DNA of 64,000 nucleotides from Streptomyces aurantiogriseus (GCF_014649375.1 NZ_BMSX01000004.1:434001-498000), one strand, 5' to 3'; shown: positions 51,737 through 62,225, counted from the first letter of the stretch. Numbers and translations are program-made. The notes: generated by a model from the sequence alone, not told the origin.

Positions 51737-53308
51737 ATGAACGGTCTCGACTGGGCCGTGCTCATCGGCTACTTCGGCGTGATGGTCGCCATCGGCGTCT
51801 GGTCCCACAAACGGGTCGACAACGTCAGCGACTTCTTCACCGCGGGCGGCAAAATGCCGTGGTGGCTGTCCGGCATCTCGCACCACATGTCGGGCTACAG
51901 CGCGGTGATGTTCACCGGGTACGCCGGCATCGCCTACACCTACGGCGTCACCTCCTTCGTCACCTGGTCCTTCCCCATCGCCCTCGGTATCGCCATCGGC
52001 TCCAAACTGTTCGCGCCCCGCATCAACCGGCTCCGCTCACGTCTCCATGTCGCTTCCCCGCTGGAGTACCTGAAGAACCGGTACGACCTGAAGACGCAGC
52101 AGGCGCTGGCCTGGTCCGGGATGCTGCTGAAGATCGTGGACGTGGGCGCCAAGTGGGCCGCCATCGCGACCCTGTTGTCGGTGTTCACCGGCATCTCGCT
52201 GAACCAGGGCATCCTCATCACCGGCACCATCACCGCCGTCTACTGCACGATCGGCGGCCTGTGGGCCGACGCGCTCACGGAGCTGGGCCAGTTCGTCATC
52301 CAACTTCTCGCCGGCATCGCGATGTTCGTCGCGGTCCTGATGGAACTCGGTGACAAGGGCCTCGGACCCGTCAGCGCGTGGGACGAACCGGCGCTGCAGG
52401 GCCACGAGAAGCCGCTGGTCGCCGACTACGGCGTGGTCTTCCTCATGGCGTTCCTGTTCATCAAGCTCTTCGAGTACAACGGCGGCATGCTCAACCAGGC
52501 CCAGCGCTACATGGCCACGCCCACCCCGCAGGAGGCCGAGCGGTCCGCGCGGCTGTCGGCGGCGCTGTGGCTGGTATGGCCGCTGGTCCTGTTCTTCCCG
52601 ATGTGGATGTCGCCGCTGCTGGTGGAGTCCCAGAAGCCGGACGGCTCCGACTCCTACGCCCTGATGACCGAACAGCTGCTGCCGCACGGCCTGTTGGGCC
52701 TGGTCATCGTCGGCTTCTTCTCCCACACGATGGCCATGTGCTCCTCCGACGCCAACGCCATCGCCGCCGTCTTCACCCGGGACTGCGCGCCGGTGGTGTG
52801 GCCCAGGGCACGGACGTGGAGCCAGGGCCAGGGCCTGCGGGTGGCCCGGATCGCGACGGTCGTCTTCCTCGGCCTGTCCATGGCGGCGGCCACGCAGGTC
52901 AACTCGCCCGCGTTCAAGGACATCATCACCGTCGTGATCAAGTGGGTGGCCGGCCTGATGGGCCCGATGGCCATCCCGATGATGCTCGGCCTGCTGCGCC
53001 CGTTCCGCCGCTCCGGCCCGACGGCCGCCCTGGTGAGCTGGTCGATGGGCCTGCTGGCCTTCTGGCTGGTCAACTACCCGATCAACTGGAACGTCGAGGG
53101 CGGGGTGCCGCTGCAGTACCAGGTGTCGGTGCCGCTGGCGGTGTCCCTGGTCCTGTACATCCTGGTCGGCTTCGTGAAGCCGGAGGACACCCCGGAGCGG
53201 CTGGCGATCATCGACCGGATCAACTCGGACGGGGACGGCGACTCCTCGGGTGCGGCGGCCGCGGCACCGGAACCTCGGGACGCGATGCCCGCACCGGTCA
53301 AGGACTAG
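51737..53308 (+). CDS. Sodium:solute symporter (SSS family)
   Basis: 523 residues from ATG 51737 (GGAAGGGGG upstream). About 13 membrane helices. FFTAGGKMPWWLSGISHHMSGYS is the conserved loop of SSS transporters; SHTMAMCSSDANAIAAV is another family motif. Closest in pattern to sugar or vSGLT-type members. It ends 3 nt before the convergent ADP-ribosylglycohydrolase gene. Confidence 0.92.
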   Translation: MNGLDWAVLIGYFGVMVAIGVWSHKRVDNVSDFFTAGGKMPWWLSGISHHMSGYSAVMFTGYAGIAYTYGVTSFVTWSFPIALGIAIGSKLFAPRINRLRSRLHVASPLEYLKNRYDLKTQQALAWSGMLLKIVDVGAKWAAIATLLSVFTGISLNQGILITGTITAVYCTIGGLWADALTELGQFVIQLLAGIAMFVAVLMELGDKGLGPVSAWDEPALQGHEKPLVADYGVVFLMAFLFIKLFEYNGGMLNQAQRYMATPTPQEAERSARLSAALWLVWPLVLFFPMWMSPLLVESQKPDGSDSYALMTEQLLPHGLLGLVIVGFFSHTMAMCSSDANAIAAVFTRDCAPVVWPRARTWSQGQGLRVARIATVVFLGLSMAAATQVNSPAFKDIITVVIKWVAGLMGPMAIPMMLGLLRPFRRSGPTAALVSWSMGLLAFWLVNYPINWNVEGGVPLQYQVSVPLAVSLVLYILVGFVKPEDTPERLAIIDRINSDGDGDSSGAAAAAPEPRDAMPAPVKD

Positions 53309-53311
53309 GAC

Positions 53312-54433
53312 CTAGGCACCCCGCGGATAGCGGGCCATCCATCCCGGTGACGCCCCCGCGGGGCCGTGCAGGGCCGGGCCCTGGGTCATCTCCATCGCGA
53401 AGTCGTCGGCCAGTTCCAGGATCGTGGGGCGGCCCTCCAGCTCGGCCAGCCAGGCCGGCGGGAGGGCCGTCTCGCCGTGCAGGGCACCGAGCAGACCGCC
53501 GGCCAGGGCGCCGGTGGAGGCGGAGGGCGCGCCGTGGTTCACGGCGAGGCGCAGACCGTGGCGGACGTCCTCCGCGACGAGCGCGCAGTAGACGGCGGCA
53601 GCCAGCACACCCTCCGCGGTCCCCCGCCCCGCCAGTTCCTCCACCCTCGTCGGCCCGGGCAGCCCCTGCCGTACGGCGCCCAGCGCGTGCTGCAGCGCCT
53701 CCGACACCGGTTCGTGCCCCGGTCGCGCGGCCAGCAGGGCGAGCGCCCGCTGCACCGCGCCGTCGAGACTCTCGCCACGGGCCAGCGCGTGCACGGTCAC
53801 CGCGTACGCGCCCGCCGAGAGGTACGCCGTCGGGTGGCCGTGGGTCTGGGCCGCGCACTCGACGGCGAGCTGGGCGACGAGTTGCGGCTCCCAGCCGACG
53901 AGCAGCCCGAAGGGCGCCGAACGGGCGGTGGCCTCCGGCCCGGTCTCGCCCGGGCTCTTGGGCGCCTCCAGCGTGCCCATCATGTCGTCGCCGAGCCCGA
54001 GCAGCAGGGCGCGGGCCGGGTCCCGGCGGGCGTACAGCCACTCCTCGCGGGCCAGCCAGCCGTCGTCCTTGCGACGCAGGTCGGGGCCCCAGTCGCGCTG
54101 GGTGGCCGCCCATCTCAGATACGCCCGGTGCAGATCGGTCGGCGGATGCCAGGCGCCGGTGTCCCGGCGGACCTGGGCGCGGATGAGGCCGTCCACGGTG
54201 AAGAGGGTGAGCTGGGTGAGATGCGTGACGGCGCCCCGGCGGCCGTAGGCGGGGGCGAGGTCGACGAGCCCCTCGGGCCCGTGCGCCTGCCGGATCTCCT
54301 CCAGTCCCAGCCCGTCGACGGGAGCCCCGAGCACGTCTCCCACCGCCGCGCCCAGCAACGTGCCCCGCACCCGGCTACGGAAGTCCTGCTGTTCGGTACG
54401 GCCCCAGACGGCGCCGGCTGTCGCACCCACCAT
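53312..54433 (-). CDS. ADP-ribosylglycohydrolase family protein
   Basis: 373 residues from ATG 54433; GTG 54472 is an alternative. RVRGTLLGAAVGDVLGAPVDG is the family N-terminus with Asp metal-ligand region; LTQLTLFTVDGL is where DraG has a T-D-D-T-like motif, here degenerate (Q-x-T-L-F), so metal binding may be changed. NHGAPSASTGALAGGLLGA matches the second D-S-D-T-x-G region but has Ala-Ser. Possibly a non-canonical or inactive enzyme. Confidence 0.8.
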   Translation of the reverse strand: MVGATAGAVWGRTEQQDFRSRVRGTLLGAAVGDVLGAPVDGLGLEEIRQAHGPEGLVDLAPAYGRRGAVTHLTQLTLFTVDGLIRAQVRRDTGAWHPPTDLHRAYLRWAATQRDWGPDLRRKDDGWLAREEWLYARRDPARALLLGLGDDMMGTLEAPKSPGETGPEATARSAPFGLLVGWEPQLVAQLAVECAAQTHGHPTAYLSAGAYAVTVHALARGESLDGAVQRALALLAARPGHEPVSEALQHALGAVRQGLPGPTRVEELAGRGTAEGVLAAAVYCALVAEDVRHGLRLAVNHGAPSASTGALAGGLLGALHGETALPPAWLAELEGRPTILELADDFAMEMTQGPALHGPAGASPGWMARYPRGA

Positions 54434-54816
54434 GTCCTCCCGGGCACCGTCCGTACGTACGACGATCGCCACTGTAATCGACGGAGGCCGGGGCGTTGAG
54501 GGGCGAGCGACGCGGGTGTCTCCGCGGCGGCCACTATGCCCCCTCTGGGCCCGCTCTGTGCCGGGACTGCGGGGTGGAGGCCTGGTGGAGGGCCGGTGGA
54601 GACGGACGAACGGACGACGAGTGCGGCGGGCCGGGCCAGGCCGGGTGGGCTGGGCTGGCCGGGCTTCTGGCCGGGCTTCTGGCCGGGCTGGGCCGGGTTC
54701 CAGGAGTACCTCTGCCCAGAACCTCACGTTCGGGTGAATCTCCCCAATCGCCGCAACCGCACGACTTCATCCCGGGTCGTACACCCACACATCGTCATTC
54801 ATGCCTCGGGGAGACC
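54434..54816. other. Intergenic with GGCCGGGC-type repeats
   Basis: 383 nt between divergent genes. At about 54635-54712 GGGCTTCTGGCC and GGCCGGGC units recur in near-tandem. Frames here give long Arg/Gly strings typical of shadows. No gene recognised. GGGGAG precedes the next ATG. Confidence 0.5.
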
Positions 54817-55440
54817 ATGAGCCAGCAGTACCCACAGCACCAGCCCGGATTCGGAGCACCCCAGCAGCCCGGATGGGGTCCGCCGCCCCCGCCGGAGAAG
54901 AGCCCCGCCGGGAAGATCATCGGTCTCGGCTGCCTCGGCGTCGTCGCCCTGTTCGTCGTCATCGGCATCATCGCCGCCCTCGTCGGCGGGGGCGGCGACA
55001 GCGAGGACGCCGGCACCACCGGCGCCGGGAGCAGCGCCCCCGCCGCCGCCCAGGAGAAGGACACGGCGCCGCAGAAGGACGAGCCGCCGGCCGAGGAGGA
55101 ACCGGAGGAGAAGTCTCCCGTCGCCGTCACGGCGAAGAAGACGTCGTTCGCGAAGAGCATCCTCGCCGACGGCGGCGACTACACCAGCGTCCTCGTCACG
55201 ATCACCAACAACGGTGACGAGCAGATCGACGTGAACCCGCTGTACTTCACGATCACCGACACGGACGGCACCAAGCACACCGCCGAACTCGCCGTCGACG
55301 AGAACCAGATCGACACCGTCACCCTCGCCCGTGGCGAGAACGTCTCCGGCACCGTCACCGGCAAGGGCACCTTCACCCCGAAGTACGTGACCTACACCGA
55401 CGGCCTCCTGGGCGACTCCGTACGCACCGAGGTCTCCTGA
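54817..55440 (+). CDS. DUF4352 membrane-anchored protein
   Basis: 207 residues. Gln/Pro-rich N-terminus, one membrane helix (about 31-54, GCLGVVALFVVIGIIAALVG), a disordered Ala/Glu linker and a beta-sandwich DUF4352 domain (VLVTITNNGDEQIDVNPLYF). By topology the sandwich is extracytoplasmic. Function unknown; often an antigen- or telokin-like domain. Confidence 0.85.
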   Translation: MSQQYPQHQPGFGAPQQPGWGPPPPPEKSPAGKIIGLGCLGVVALFVVIGIIAALVGGGGDSEDAGTTGAGSSAPAAAQEKDTAPQKDEPPAEEEPEEKSPVAVTAKKTSFAKSILADGGDYTSVLVTITNNGDEQIDVNPLYFTITDTDGTKHTAELAVDENQIDTVTLARGENVSGTVTGKGTFTPKYVTYTDGLLGDSVRTEVS

Positions 55441-55563
55441 TCCCGGTACGAACAGTGCCCGGTGACCCCGGCTCCGCCGCGGATACCGCCCGCGGCGGGG
55501 CTTCCGCCATTTCTGGCGCGATGTGTGCGGGAGGGGACGGCCGTCGCGGGCAGACCTTCCACC

Positions 55564-56094
55564 ATGACTGCCATGAACTCAACAGCCTCAACTGCCCCAA
55601 CTGCCCGCGCCGTCACGCTGACGGCCACCCTCCTCACCGCCGCCGTCGCCCTCTACACCGCTCTCGTCGCCTTCGGGAACATCACCGACTTCGGGACCAA
55701 CCAGCAGTTCGTGAGACATGTCCTCGCCATGGACACGACGTTCAAGGACGACGACCTGATGTGGCGGGCGATCACGAGCAAGGGCCTTCAGGACGCGGCA
55801 TACGTCGCGATCATCGTCTGGGAGACCGTCGCCGCGCTGGTGCTGATCGCCGGGACGTGGTTCTGGATACGGCGGGACCTGGGACGCGCCCGGCGCGTGT
55901 CCACGTACGGGCTGCTCATGCTGATGCTGCTGTTCGGGGGCGGGTTCATCGCGATCGGCGGGGAGTGGTTCGCGATGTGGCAGTCCGGGGACTGGAACGG
56001 ACTGGACGCGGCGACGCGGGTGTTCGTCTTCAGCGGGATCGTGCTGATCGTGCAGTATCTGCCGCTCGGCCGGTCGGCCGAGGACAGCGACTGA
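55564..56094 (+). CDS. DUF2165 membrane protein
   Basis: 176 residues from ATG 55564 (ATG 55573 also possible). Four helices. LYTALVAFGNITDFGTNQQFVRHVLAMDTTF and MWRAI are the DUF2165 signature; GGEWFAMWQS is the conserved later loop. Function unknown. It ends directly against the convergent L,D-transpeptidase-like gene with no gap. Confidence 0.9.
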   Translation: MTAMNSTASTAPTARAVTLTATLLTAAVALYTALVAFGNITDFGTNQQFVRHVLAMDTTFKDDDLMWRAITSKGLQDAAYVAIIVWETVAALVLIAGTWFWIRRDLGRARRVSTYGLLMLMLLFGGGFIAIGGEWFAMWQSGDWNGLDAATRVFVFSGIVLIVQYLPLGRSAEDSD

Positions 56095-56673
56095 CTACTC
56101 GACCACCCGTACGTTCGTCCCCGTCGCCCCGAACGCCCACAGCGCCGAGCCGTCGGCCTTGGCCATGCGGATACCGCCGGTCCGGGCACCCGAGGCCGGC
56201 GGCGGGGACGAGCCGTCGACCGCGTTGGAGAAGGCTATGTTGACGCCCGACTTGGCCGAGAAGTAGATGATGTGCTCGATCTGGACTCCGTCCGAGCCCG
56301 TGGTGGCGTCCTTGCGCAGGGACACCGTGTAGCGGCCCGGGTCGGGGTTCACGGTGCCCGGCCAGACGACGAAGGTGCGACGGGCCTCGTCGTCCGCGTC
56401 GACCAGCCAGACCCGCTTCTGCTCCAGCGAGTAGACGATACGGCGGCCCGTGCCCGAGCCGTCCGGGACGGGCGCCGCCGGAGCCGCGGAGGGGGACGGC
56501 GAGGGCTTCGAACCCGCACCCGCCGTGGCTGACGCGGTCGGCCTGGCGGCCGTCGCCGTCGGATGCGGGCCCTTGTCGGCCTGCACCGTCAGTACGGCGA
56601 CCGCCGCGATCGCGCCGGTCGTCAGACCGGTGACCCAGGCCCACGAGGGAAGCCGTCGGGCAGCCACGGGCAC
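56095..56673 (-). CDS. L,D-transpeptidase-like (YkuD-type) protein lacking the catalytic Cys
   Basis: 192 residues: a signal-anchor (about 10-30), a Ser/Pro/Ala linker and a domain starting RIVYSLEQKRVWLVD. The end TGGIRMAKADGSALWAF aligns by pattern with the S-H-G-C-I-R-M active-site motif, but Cys is replaced by Gly and the motif His is not present. It may be a binding-only wall protein. The family assignment rests on pattern memory. Confidence 0.65.
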   Translation of the reverse strand: MPVAARRLPSWAWVTGLTTGAIAAVAVLTVQADKGPHPTATAARPTASATAGAGSKPSPSPSAAPAAPVPDGSGTGRRIVYSLEQKRVWLVDADDEARRTFVVWPGTVNPDPGRYTVSLRKDATTGSDGVQIEHIIYFSAKSGVNIAFSNAVDGSSPPPASGARTGGIRMAKADGSALWAFGATGTNVRVVE

Positions 56674-56745
56674 GCATCTCCTCAGTCTCCAGCCCCGATA
56701 CCGGGGGTCGGATCATCGTACTGTGAGGCGCCTGTTGCCCGGCCC

Positions 56746-59358
56746 TCAGTCCAGCACCGGCAACAGCTCCGGCAGATGCCCGTCCGAGGCCGCCGCCGCC
56801 TTCCGCCGTTCCTCCGGGACCTCGCCGTACAGGGTCGTGCGGGGCTTCGCCGGGCGGCCCGCCGCCTCCGCCACCTCGATCAGGTCCTTGACGGACTTGT
56901 AGGAGCCGTAGGAGGAGCCCGCCATACGGGAGATGGTCTCCTCCATGAGGGTGCCGCCGAGGTCGTTCGCGCCGGAGCGGAGCATTTCCGCCGCGCCCTC
57001 CGTGCCCAGCTTCACCCAGCTGGTCTGGATGTTCGGGATCCAGGGGTGGAGCAGCAGACGGGCCATCGCCGTGACCGCCCGGTTGTCCCTGGTCGTCGGG
57101 CCGGGGCGCGCGATGCCCGCCAGGTACACCGGCGCGTTCGTGTGGATGAAGGGAAGCGTCACGAACTCCGTGAAGCCGCCCGTGCGTTGCTGGATCCCGG
57201 CCAAGGTGCGCAGGTGGGCCAGCCAGTGCCTCGGCTGGTCCACATGGCCGTACATCATCGTCGACGACGAGCGGATGCCCAGTTCGTGCGCCGTCGTGAC
57301 GACCTCGATCCAGGTGGCCGTCGGCAGCTTGCCCTTGGTGAGGATCCACCGCACCTCGTCGTCGAGGATCTCCGCCGCCGTGCCGGGGATGGAGTCGAGG
57401 CCGGCCTCCTTCGCGGCCGTCAGCCACTCGCGGACGGACATACCGGTGCGGGTGGCGCCGTTCACGACCTCCATGGGCGAGAACGCGTGGACGTGCATGC
57501 CGGGGACGCGCTCCTTCACCGCCTTCACGATGTCGAAGTACGCCGTGCCCGGCAGGTCGGGGTGGATGCCACCCTGCATGCAGACCTCCACCGCGCCCAC
57601 GTCCCAGGCCTGTTGGGCGCGGTCGGCGACCTGGTCCAGGGAGAGGGTGTAGGCGTCGGCGTCCGTGCGGCGCTGGGCGAAGGCGCAGAACCGGCAGCCC
57701 GTGTAGCAGACGTTGGTGAAGTTGATGTTGCGGGTGACGATGTAGGTGACGTCGTCGCCGACCGCCGACTTCCGGACATCGTCCGCGACACGGGTGAGGG
57801 CGTCCAGGGCGGGGCCGTCCGCGTGGAGGAGGGCCAGGGCCTCGGCGTCGGTGAGCCGCGTCGGGTCGTCGGCCGCCGTGCGCAGGGCCTCGCGTACGTC
57901 GGTGTCGATGCGCTCCGGCCGCATGCCGGGGGCGGCGGCCTCGCGCAGGGCGCCCCAGTCGCCGTACACCTCGTCGAAGTCGTCACGGCGGTCGGTCGTA
58001 CGGCCCTCGGTGTCGATGGTGCGGTGCAGGTCCGTACGGCCGGAGGCCTCGAACGCCTCCTCCGGTTCCTGCCACGGACGGCCTTCGACCACGGCGTCGG
58101 GCCGCGCCAGGCCCGTCCGCGGGTCGGCGAGGGCGCGGACGTGGGGCAGGAGGCGCGGGTCGAGCCAGGGTTCGCCGCGCGTGACGAACTCCGGGTACAC
58201 ACACAGACGTTCCCGCAGCGCGAAGCCGGCCGCCTCCGAGCGCGCGGCCAGCTCCTCGATCTGCGGCCAGGGGCGCTCGGGGTTGACGTGGTCGATGGTG
58301 AGGGGGGAGACACCGCCCCAGTCGTCGATACCGGCGCCGATGAGGCGTTCGTACTCGCTGTCGACGAGGTTCGGCGGGGCCTGGAGGCAGGCGCTCGGGC
58401 CCATGATGTGGCGGGCCACCGCCACCGTGGCGACCAGTTCGTCGAGTTCCGCGTCGGGCATGCCGCGCATCGCGGTGTCCGGCTTGGCGCGGAAGTTCTG
58501 GATGATCAGTTCCTGGACGCCGTGGTAGGCACGGGAGATTTTGCGGAGCGCGAACAGGGACTCCGCGCGCTCCTCGTACGTCTCGCCGATGCCGATGAGG
58601 ATCCCGGAGGTGAAGGGGACGGAGGAGCGGCCGGCGTCCTCCAGGACCCGCAGGCGTACGGCGGGTTCCTTGTCCGGGGAGCCGTGGTGCGGGCCGCCGG
58701 GCTCGGACCACAGGCGGGTGGCGGTGGTCTCCAGCATCATGCCCATGCTGGGCGCGACGGGCTTGAGGCGCTGGAAGTCGGTCCAGGTCATCACACCCGG
58801 GTTGAGGTGAGGGAGGAGGCCCGTCTCCTCGAGGATGCGGATCGAGATGGCGCGGACGTAGGCGATCGTGTCGTCGTAGCCGTGCGCGTCGAGCCACTCG
58901 CGCGCCTCGGGCCACCGCTCCTCGGGCTTGTCGCCGAGGGTGATCAGGGCTTCCTTGCAGCCGAGGGCCGCGCCCTTGCGGGCGATGTCGAGGACCTCGT
59001 CGGGGGACATGAACATCCCGTGCCCGGCGCGCCGCAGCTTGCCCGGCACGGTGACGAACGTGCAGTAGTGGCACTTGTCCCGGCACAGCCGGGTGAGGGG
59101 GATGAAGACGCTCTTCGAGTAGGTGATGACGCCGGGGCGGCCGGCCGCCTCCAGGCCCGCGTCCCGCACCCGGGCGGCGGACGCGGCCAGGTCCTCCAGA
59201 TGCGCGCCGCGCGCCTGGAGCAGGACCGCCGCCTCGGAGACGTCGAGGGCGACGCCGTCCCGGGCACGTTTGAGGGCGCGACGCAGGGAGCTCTCGGTGG
59301 GGCCGGTGCCGCCGGGGCGGTCGGCGGGGCCGGTTCCGGAGGTCGCGGAAGTCGTCAT
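56746..59358 (-). CDS. fbiC: FO synthase FbiC (CofG/CofH fusion)
   Basis: 870 residues, full length. Two radical-SAM halves: [10 protein letters not shown] (Cys92, 96, 99; CofG half) and [10 protein letters not shown] (about 555; CofH half), each CxxxCxxC. It joins tyrosine and the flavin precursor 5-amino-6-ribitylamino-uracil to make FO, the chromophore of F420. Neighbouring LLM-class F420-type oxidoreductase supports the assignment. Confidence 0.96.
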   Translation of the reverse strand: MTTSATSGTGPADRPGGTGPTESSLRRALKRARDGVALDVSEAAVLLQARGAHLEDLAASAARVRDAGLEAAGRPGVITYSKSVFIPLTRLCRDKCHYCTFVTVPGKLRRAGHGMFMSPDEVLDIARKGAALGCKEALITLGDKPEERWPEAREWLDAHGYDDTIAYVRAISIRILEETGLLPHLNPGVMTWTDFQRLKPVAPSMGMMLETTATRLWSEPGGPHHGSPDKEPAVRLRVLEDAGRSSVPFTSGILIGIGETYEERAESLFALRKISRAYHGVQELIIQNFRAKPDTAMRGMPDAELDELVATVAVARHIMGPSACLQAPPNLVDSEYERLIGAGIDDWGGVSPLTIDHVNPERPWPQIEELAARSEAAGFALRERLCVYPEFVTRGEPWLDPRLLPHVRALADPRTGLARPDAVVEGRPWQEPEEAFEASGRTDLHRTIDTEGRTTDRRDDFDEVYGDWGALREAAAPGMRPERIDTDVREALRTAADDPTRLTDAEALALLHADGPALDALTRVADDVRKSAVGDDVTYIVTRNINFTNVCYTGCRFCAFAQRRTDADAYTLSLDQVADRAQQAWDVGAVEVCMQGGIHPDLPGTAYFDIVKAVKERVPGMHVHAFSPMEVVNGATRTGMSVREWLTAAKEAGLDSIPGTAAEILDDEVRWILTKGKLPTATWIEVVTTAHELGIRSSSTMMYGHVDQPRHWLAHLRTLAGIQQRTGGFTEFVTLPFIHTNAPVYLAGIARPGPTTRDNRAVTAMARLLLHPWIPNIQTSWVKLGTEGAAEMLRSGANDLGGTLMEETISRMAGSSYGSYKSVKDLIEVAEAAGRPAKPRTTLYGEVPEERRKAAAASDGHLPELLPVLD

Positions 59359-59426
59359 CCTTTGAGGATACGTTCGAGCTGATCAGGGCCGACCAGGGTG
59401 CCCGATTCGTCCGTCACCAGCAGTCA

Positions 59427-60293
59427 TCACACGGTGTCACTGGTACCGGCGAGATACCCGCCGTACTCGTCCAGCAGCCGCAGCACCTCCGTCTCCCCCG
59501 CCGGCGGCAGCTGCACCACGGCCTCCTCGATGCCCAGTTCGGCGTAGTACGCGAGCTTGCCCGGGGACGGGTGGACGGCGTACGGGACGACCTGGAGCGC
59601 GCCCGGGTCGCGGCCGGCGTCGGCCCAGGCCGCGCGCAGGGCGGGCAGGGACTCGGACAGACCGCGCCCGCCGATGGGCAGCCAGCCGTCGGCGTACTCG
59701 CAGATGTGGGAGAACAGCTTGGGGCCGGCCGCCCCGCCGATCAGGGTGCGGGGGCCGACGACCGGGCCGCGCGGCTTCTGTACGGGCTTGGGGTGGGCCT
59801 CGCTGGCGCGGACGGAGCCGAACTCCCCCGCGTACGCCGTCGGCTCCTCCGACCACAGGGCGCGCATCAACGCCATCCGGTCCCGGACGAGTTCACGGCG
59901 CGTACGCCACTCGACGCCGTGGTCGGCGGCCTCCTCGACGTTCCAGCCGTAGCCGAGGCCGAGCGTGAGCCGCCCGCCGGAGAGGTGGTCGACGGTCGCG
60001 ATCTGCTTCGCCAGGTCGATCGGGTCGTGCTGGGCGACGAGCGTGATGCCGGTGCCGAGGCCGAGCTGCTCCGTCACGGCCGCCGCCTGGCCGAGGGCGA
60101 CGAAGGGGTCGAGGGTACGGCCGTACTCGCGCGGCAGGTCGCCGCCCGCGGGGTAGGGCGTGGTCCGCTCCACCGGGATGTGCGTGTGCTCGGGCAGGTA
60201 GAGCCCGGCGAACCCGCGCTCCTCCAGCTCACGGGCGAGGCGGGTCGGGGTGATCGTCTCGTCGGTGAGGAAGATCGTGACGGCGATGCGCAT
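59427..60293 (-). CDS. LLM-class F420-dependent oxidoreductase
   Basis: 288 residues. ITPTRLARELEERGFAGLYLPEHTHIP, LGTGITLVAQHDPIDLAKQIATVDHLSGGRLTLGLGYGWN contain the luciferase-like TIM-barrel features that bind F420, including the SGGR/GxGxGWN loop. Upstream of fbiC on the same strand (68-nt gap), fitting F420 metabolism. Substrate unknown. Confidence 0.92.
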   Translation of the reverse strand: MRIAVTIFLTDETITPTRLARELEERGFAGLYLPEHTHIPVERTTPYPAGGDLPREYGRTLDPFVALGQAAAVTEQLGLGTGITLVAQHDPIDLAKQIATVDHLSGGRLTLGLGYGWNVEEAADHGVEWRTRRELVRDRMALMRALWSEEPTAYAGEFGSVRASEAHPKPVQKPRGPVVGPRTLIGGAAGPKLFSHICEYADGWLPIGGRGLSESLPALRAAWADAGRDPGALQVVPYAVHPSPGKLAYYAELGIEEAVVQLPPAGETEVLRLLDEYGGYLAGTSDTV

Positions 60294-60410
60294 GGAGGGC
60301 CTTTCGTCCGACGCGGCGACGCGGGTGTCGTCGCCCTCATCTGTACCTTCGGAACGGCCGCCTGTCCATACCGACCGGTCGGCATCAATGAGGGGCGGCG
60401 GTGAGCGCGC

Positions 60411-60626
60411 TCACGGGCGGCGGCGGGCGCGCACGGCCTCGAGGGCTCGCTCGGCCGGGTGCGGCGGGAGACGGCGGCAGTGGGCCGCGAACCGGTCCCG
60501 GCGCCCCGGCCACCAGCGCACCGTCGCCCAGCCCAGCGGCACCGCGCACCTCACCCACAGCACCAGGCACCCGAACAGGGCGCTCGCGAGCGGCCCGACG
60601 CCGCTGGTGGGGTACGTCTCGCCACT
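60411..60626 (-). CDS. Small membrane-type ORF without a canonical start
   Basis: A 71-codon stretch whose protein looks real: GETYPTSGVGPLASALF, then LVLWVRCAVPLGWATVRWW and a basic tail ending EAVRARRRP. An AGGAGGGGAGG site lies just upstream, but the codon expected to be the start reads CAC; GTG 60625 is in the other frame and stops after 24 codons. Either a mutated gene or use of a rare start. Confidence 0.4.
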   Translation of the reverse strand, partial: SGETYPTSGVGPLASALFGCLVLWVRCAVPLGWATVRWWPGRRDRFAAHCRRLPPHPAERALEAVRARRRP

Positions 60627-60704
60627 GTGCCTCCCCTCCTTCCGACGCCCGTCGATTTCCTTCCCTTCGTTGGGAGTTCACATCCGCGGGGAACGGTTGC
60701 GGGC

Positions 60705-62210
60705 ATGTGTGACGACGACGCAAGGATCGGAAGACGCGCGCTGTTCGTGACGGGTGCCGCCGCCGCGCTTACGCTCTCCAGCGTGAGCTTCGCGTCGGCC
60801 GCGGGCCAGGAGCAGCAGACGAAGACCGTACGGGGCACCCTGCCCACCGGGTCGCCCGACTTCGTGTACGTACCCGTCGAAGTCCCCTCAGGAGTACGGG
60901 AGTTGCGGGTCGCGTACACCTACGACCGCCCCTCAGTCCCCGCCGGCACACCCGGCAACGCGCTCGACATCGGCATCTTCGACGAACGGGGCACCGAGCT
61001 GGGCGGGAAGGGCTTCCGGGGCTGGTCCGGGGGCGCCCGCACGGAGTTCTTCATCCGGGCGGACGAGGCGACGCCGGGGTACCTCGCCGGTCCGGTGCGC
61101 CAGGGCACGTGGCATGTGGTGCTGGGCCCCTACACGGTGGCACCGCAGGGCCTGACGTACGAGCTGACGATCACGCTGACGTACGGCGAGCCGGGCGAGA
61201 CCGCCCGGCCGGCGTACCCGCCGGAGCGGGCGAAGGGCCGGGGCCGGGCCTGGTACCGGGGCGACTGCCACCTCCACTCCTGGTACTCGGACGGCCGCCG
61301 CACACCGGCGGAGATCGGCGCGCTGGCGCGGGCGGCGGGCCTGGACTTCATCAACACGTCGGAGCACAACACGCACGCGGGTCACGCTCATTGGGCGGAG
61401 GTGGCCGGCGACGACCTCCTGGTCCTGCTCGGCGAGGAGGTCACGACCAGGACCGGCCACGTCGTGGCCCTGGGCACGGACCCCGGCACCTTCGTCGACT
61501 GGCGCTACCGGGCCCGTGACAACCGCTTCGCCCGCTTCGCCCGCCAGATCCGCCGCGCGGGCGGCCTGGTCGTCCCCGCCCACCCGCACGCCACCTGCAT
61601 CGGCTGCGGCTGGAAGTTCGGCTTCGGCGAGGCGGACGCGGTCGAGGTGTGGAACGGCCCCTACACCCCCGACGACGAGGTCGCCCTCGCGGACTGGGAC
61701 GCGATGCTGGTGACGGGCGTACGGGAGGGACGACGGGACTGGATCCCGGCGATGGGCAACAGCGACGCGCACCGGGACCCGGACATGGTCGGCCTCCCCC
61801 AGACGGTCGTCCTGGCCGACGACCTGACCCGGGACGCGATTCAGGAAGGCATCCGGGCAGGCCGCTCGTACGTCGCCGAGTCCAGCAAGGTGTCGCTGAC
61901 CTTCACGGCGACCGGCGGACGCGGCGAGCAGGCGGGGATCGGGGAACGGCTGGCGGTCGAACAGGACACCCCGGTGACCGTCCGCCTGGAGGTGAAGGGC
62001 GCACCCCGCTGCACGGTCCGCTTCGTGACCGACCAGGGCGTGCTGCTCACGAGCGGCCCGTTGCCGGTGTCGGGCGAGGGGGTCGTGGAGTGGCGTACGA
62101 CGCCGTCGTACGCGGCGTACGTCCGGGCCGAGGTACGGCACGAGGTGGCGGCGGGGCCACTGCCGGGGGCGTTGGCGGCGTTCACGAATCCGGTGTTCCT
62201 GGGCCGCTAG
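60705..62210 (+). CDS. CehA/McbA-type PHP metallohydrolase, secreted
   Basis: 501 residues from ATG 60705 (CGGGGAACGG upstream). Twin-Arg-type signal RIGRRALFVTGAAAAL. A beta-sandwich N-terminal part precedes a PHP domain: GDCHLHSWYSDG, FINTSEHNTH, VVPAHPHA, GNSDAHRD provide the His/Asp metal set. CehA-like enzymes hydrolyse phosphate or carbamate esters; substrate here unknown. Likely exported folded via Tat. Confidence 0.9.
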   Translation: MCDDDARIGRRALFVTGAAAALTLSSVSFASAAGQEQQTKTVRGTLPTGSPDFVYVPVEVPSGVRELRVAYTYDRPSVPAGTPGNALDIGIFDERGTELGGKGFRGWSGGARTEFFIRADEATPGYLAGPVRQGTWHVVLGPYTVAPQGLTYELTITLTYGEPGETARPAYPPERAKGRGRAWYRGDCHLHSWYSDGRRTPAEIGALARAAGLDFINTSEHNTHAGHAHWAEVAGDDLLVLLGEEVTTRTGHVVALGTDPGTFVDWRYRARDNRFARFARQIRRAGGLVVPAHPHATCIGCGWKFGFGEADAVEVWNGPYTPDDEVALADWDAMLVTGVREGRRDWIPAMGNSDAHRDPDMVGLPQTVVLADDLTRDAIQEGIRAGRSYVAESSKVSLTFTATGGRGEQAGIGERLAVEQDTPVTVRLEVKGAPRCTVRFVTDQGVLLTSGPLPVSGEGVVEWRTTPSYAAYVRAEVRHEVAAGPLPGALAAFTNPVFLGR

Positions 62211-62225
62211 CGGTTCACCAGGCGG

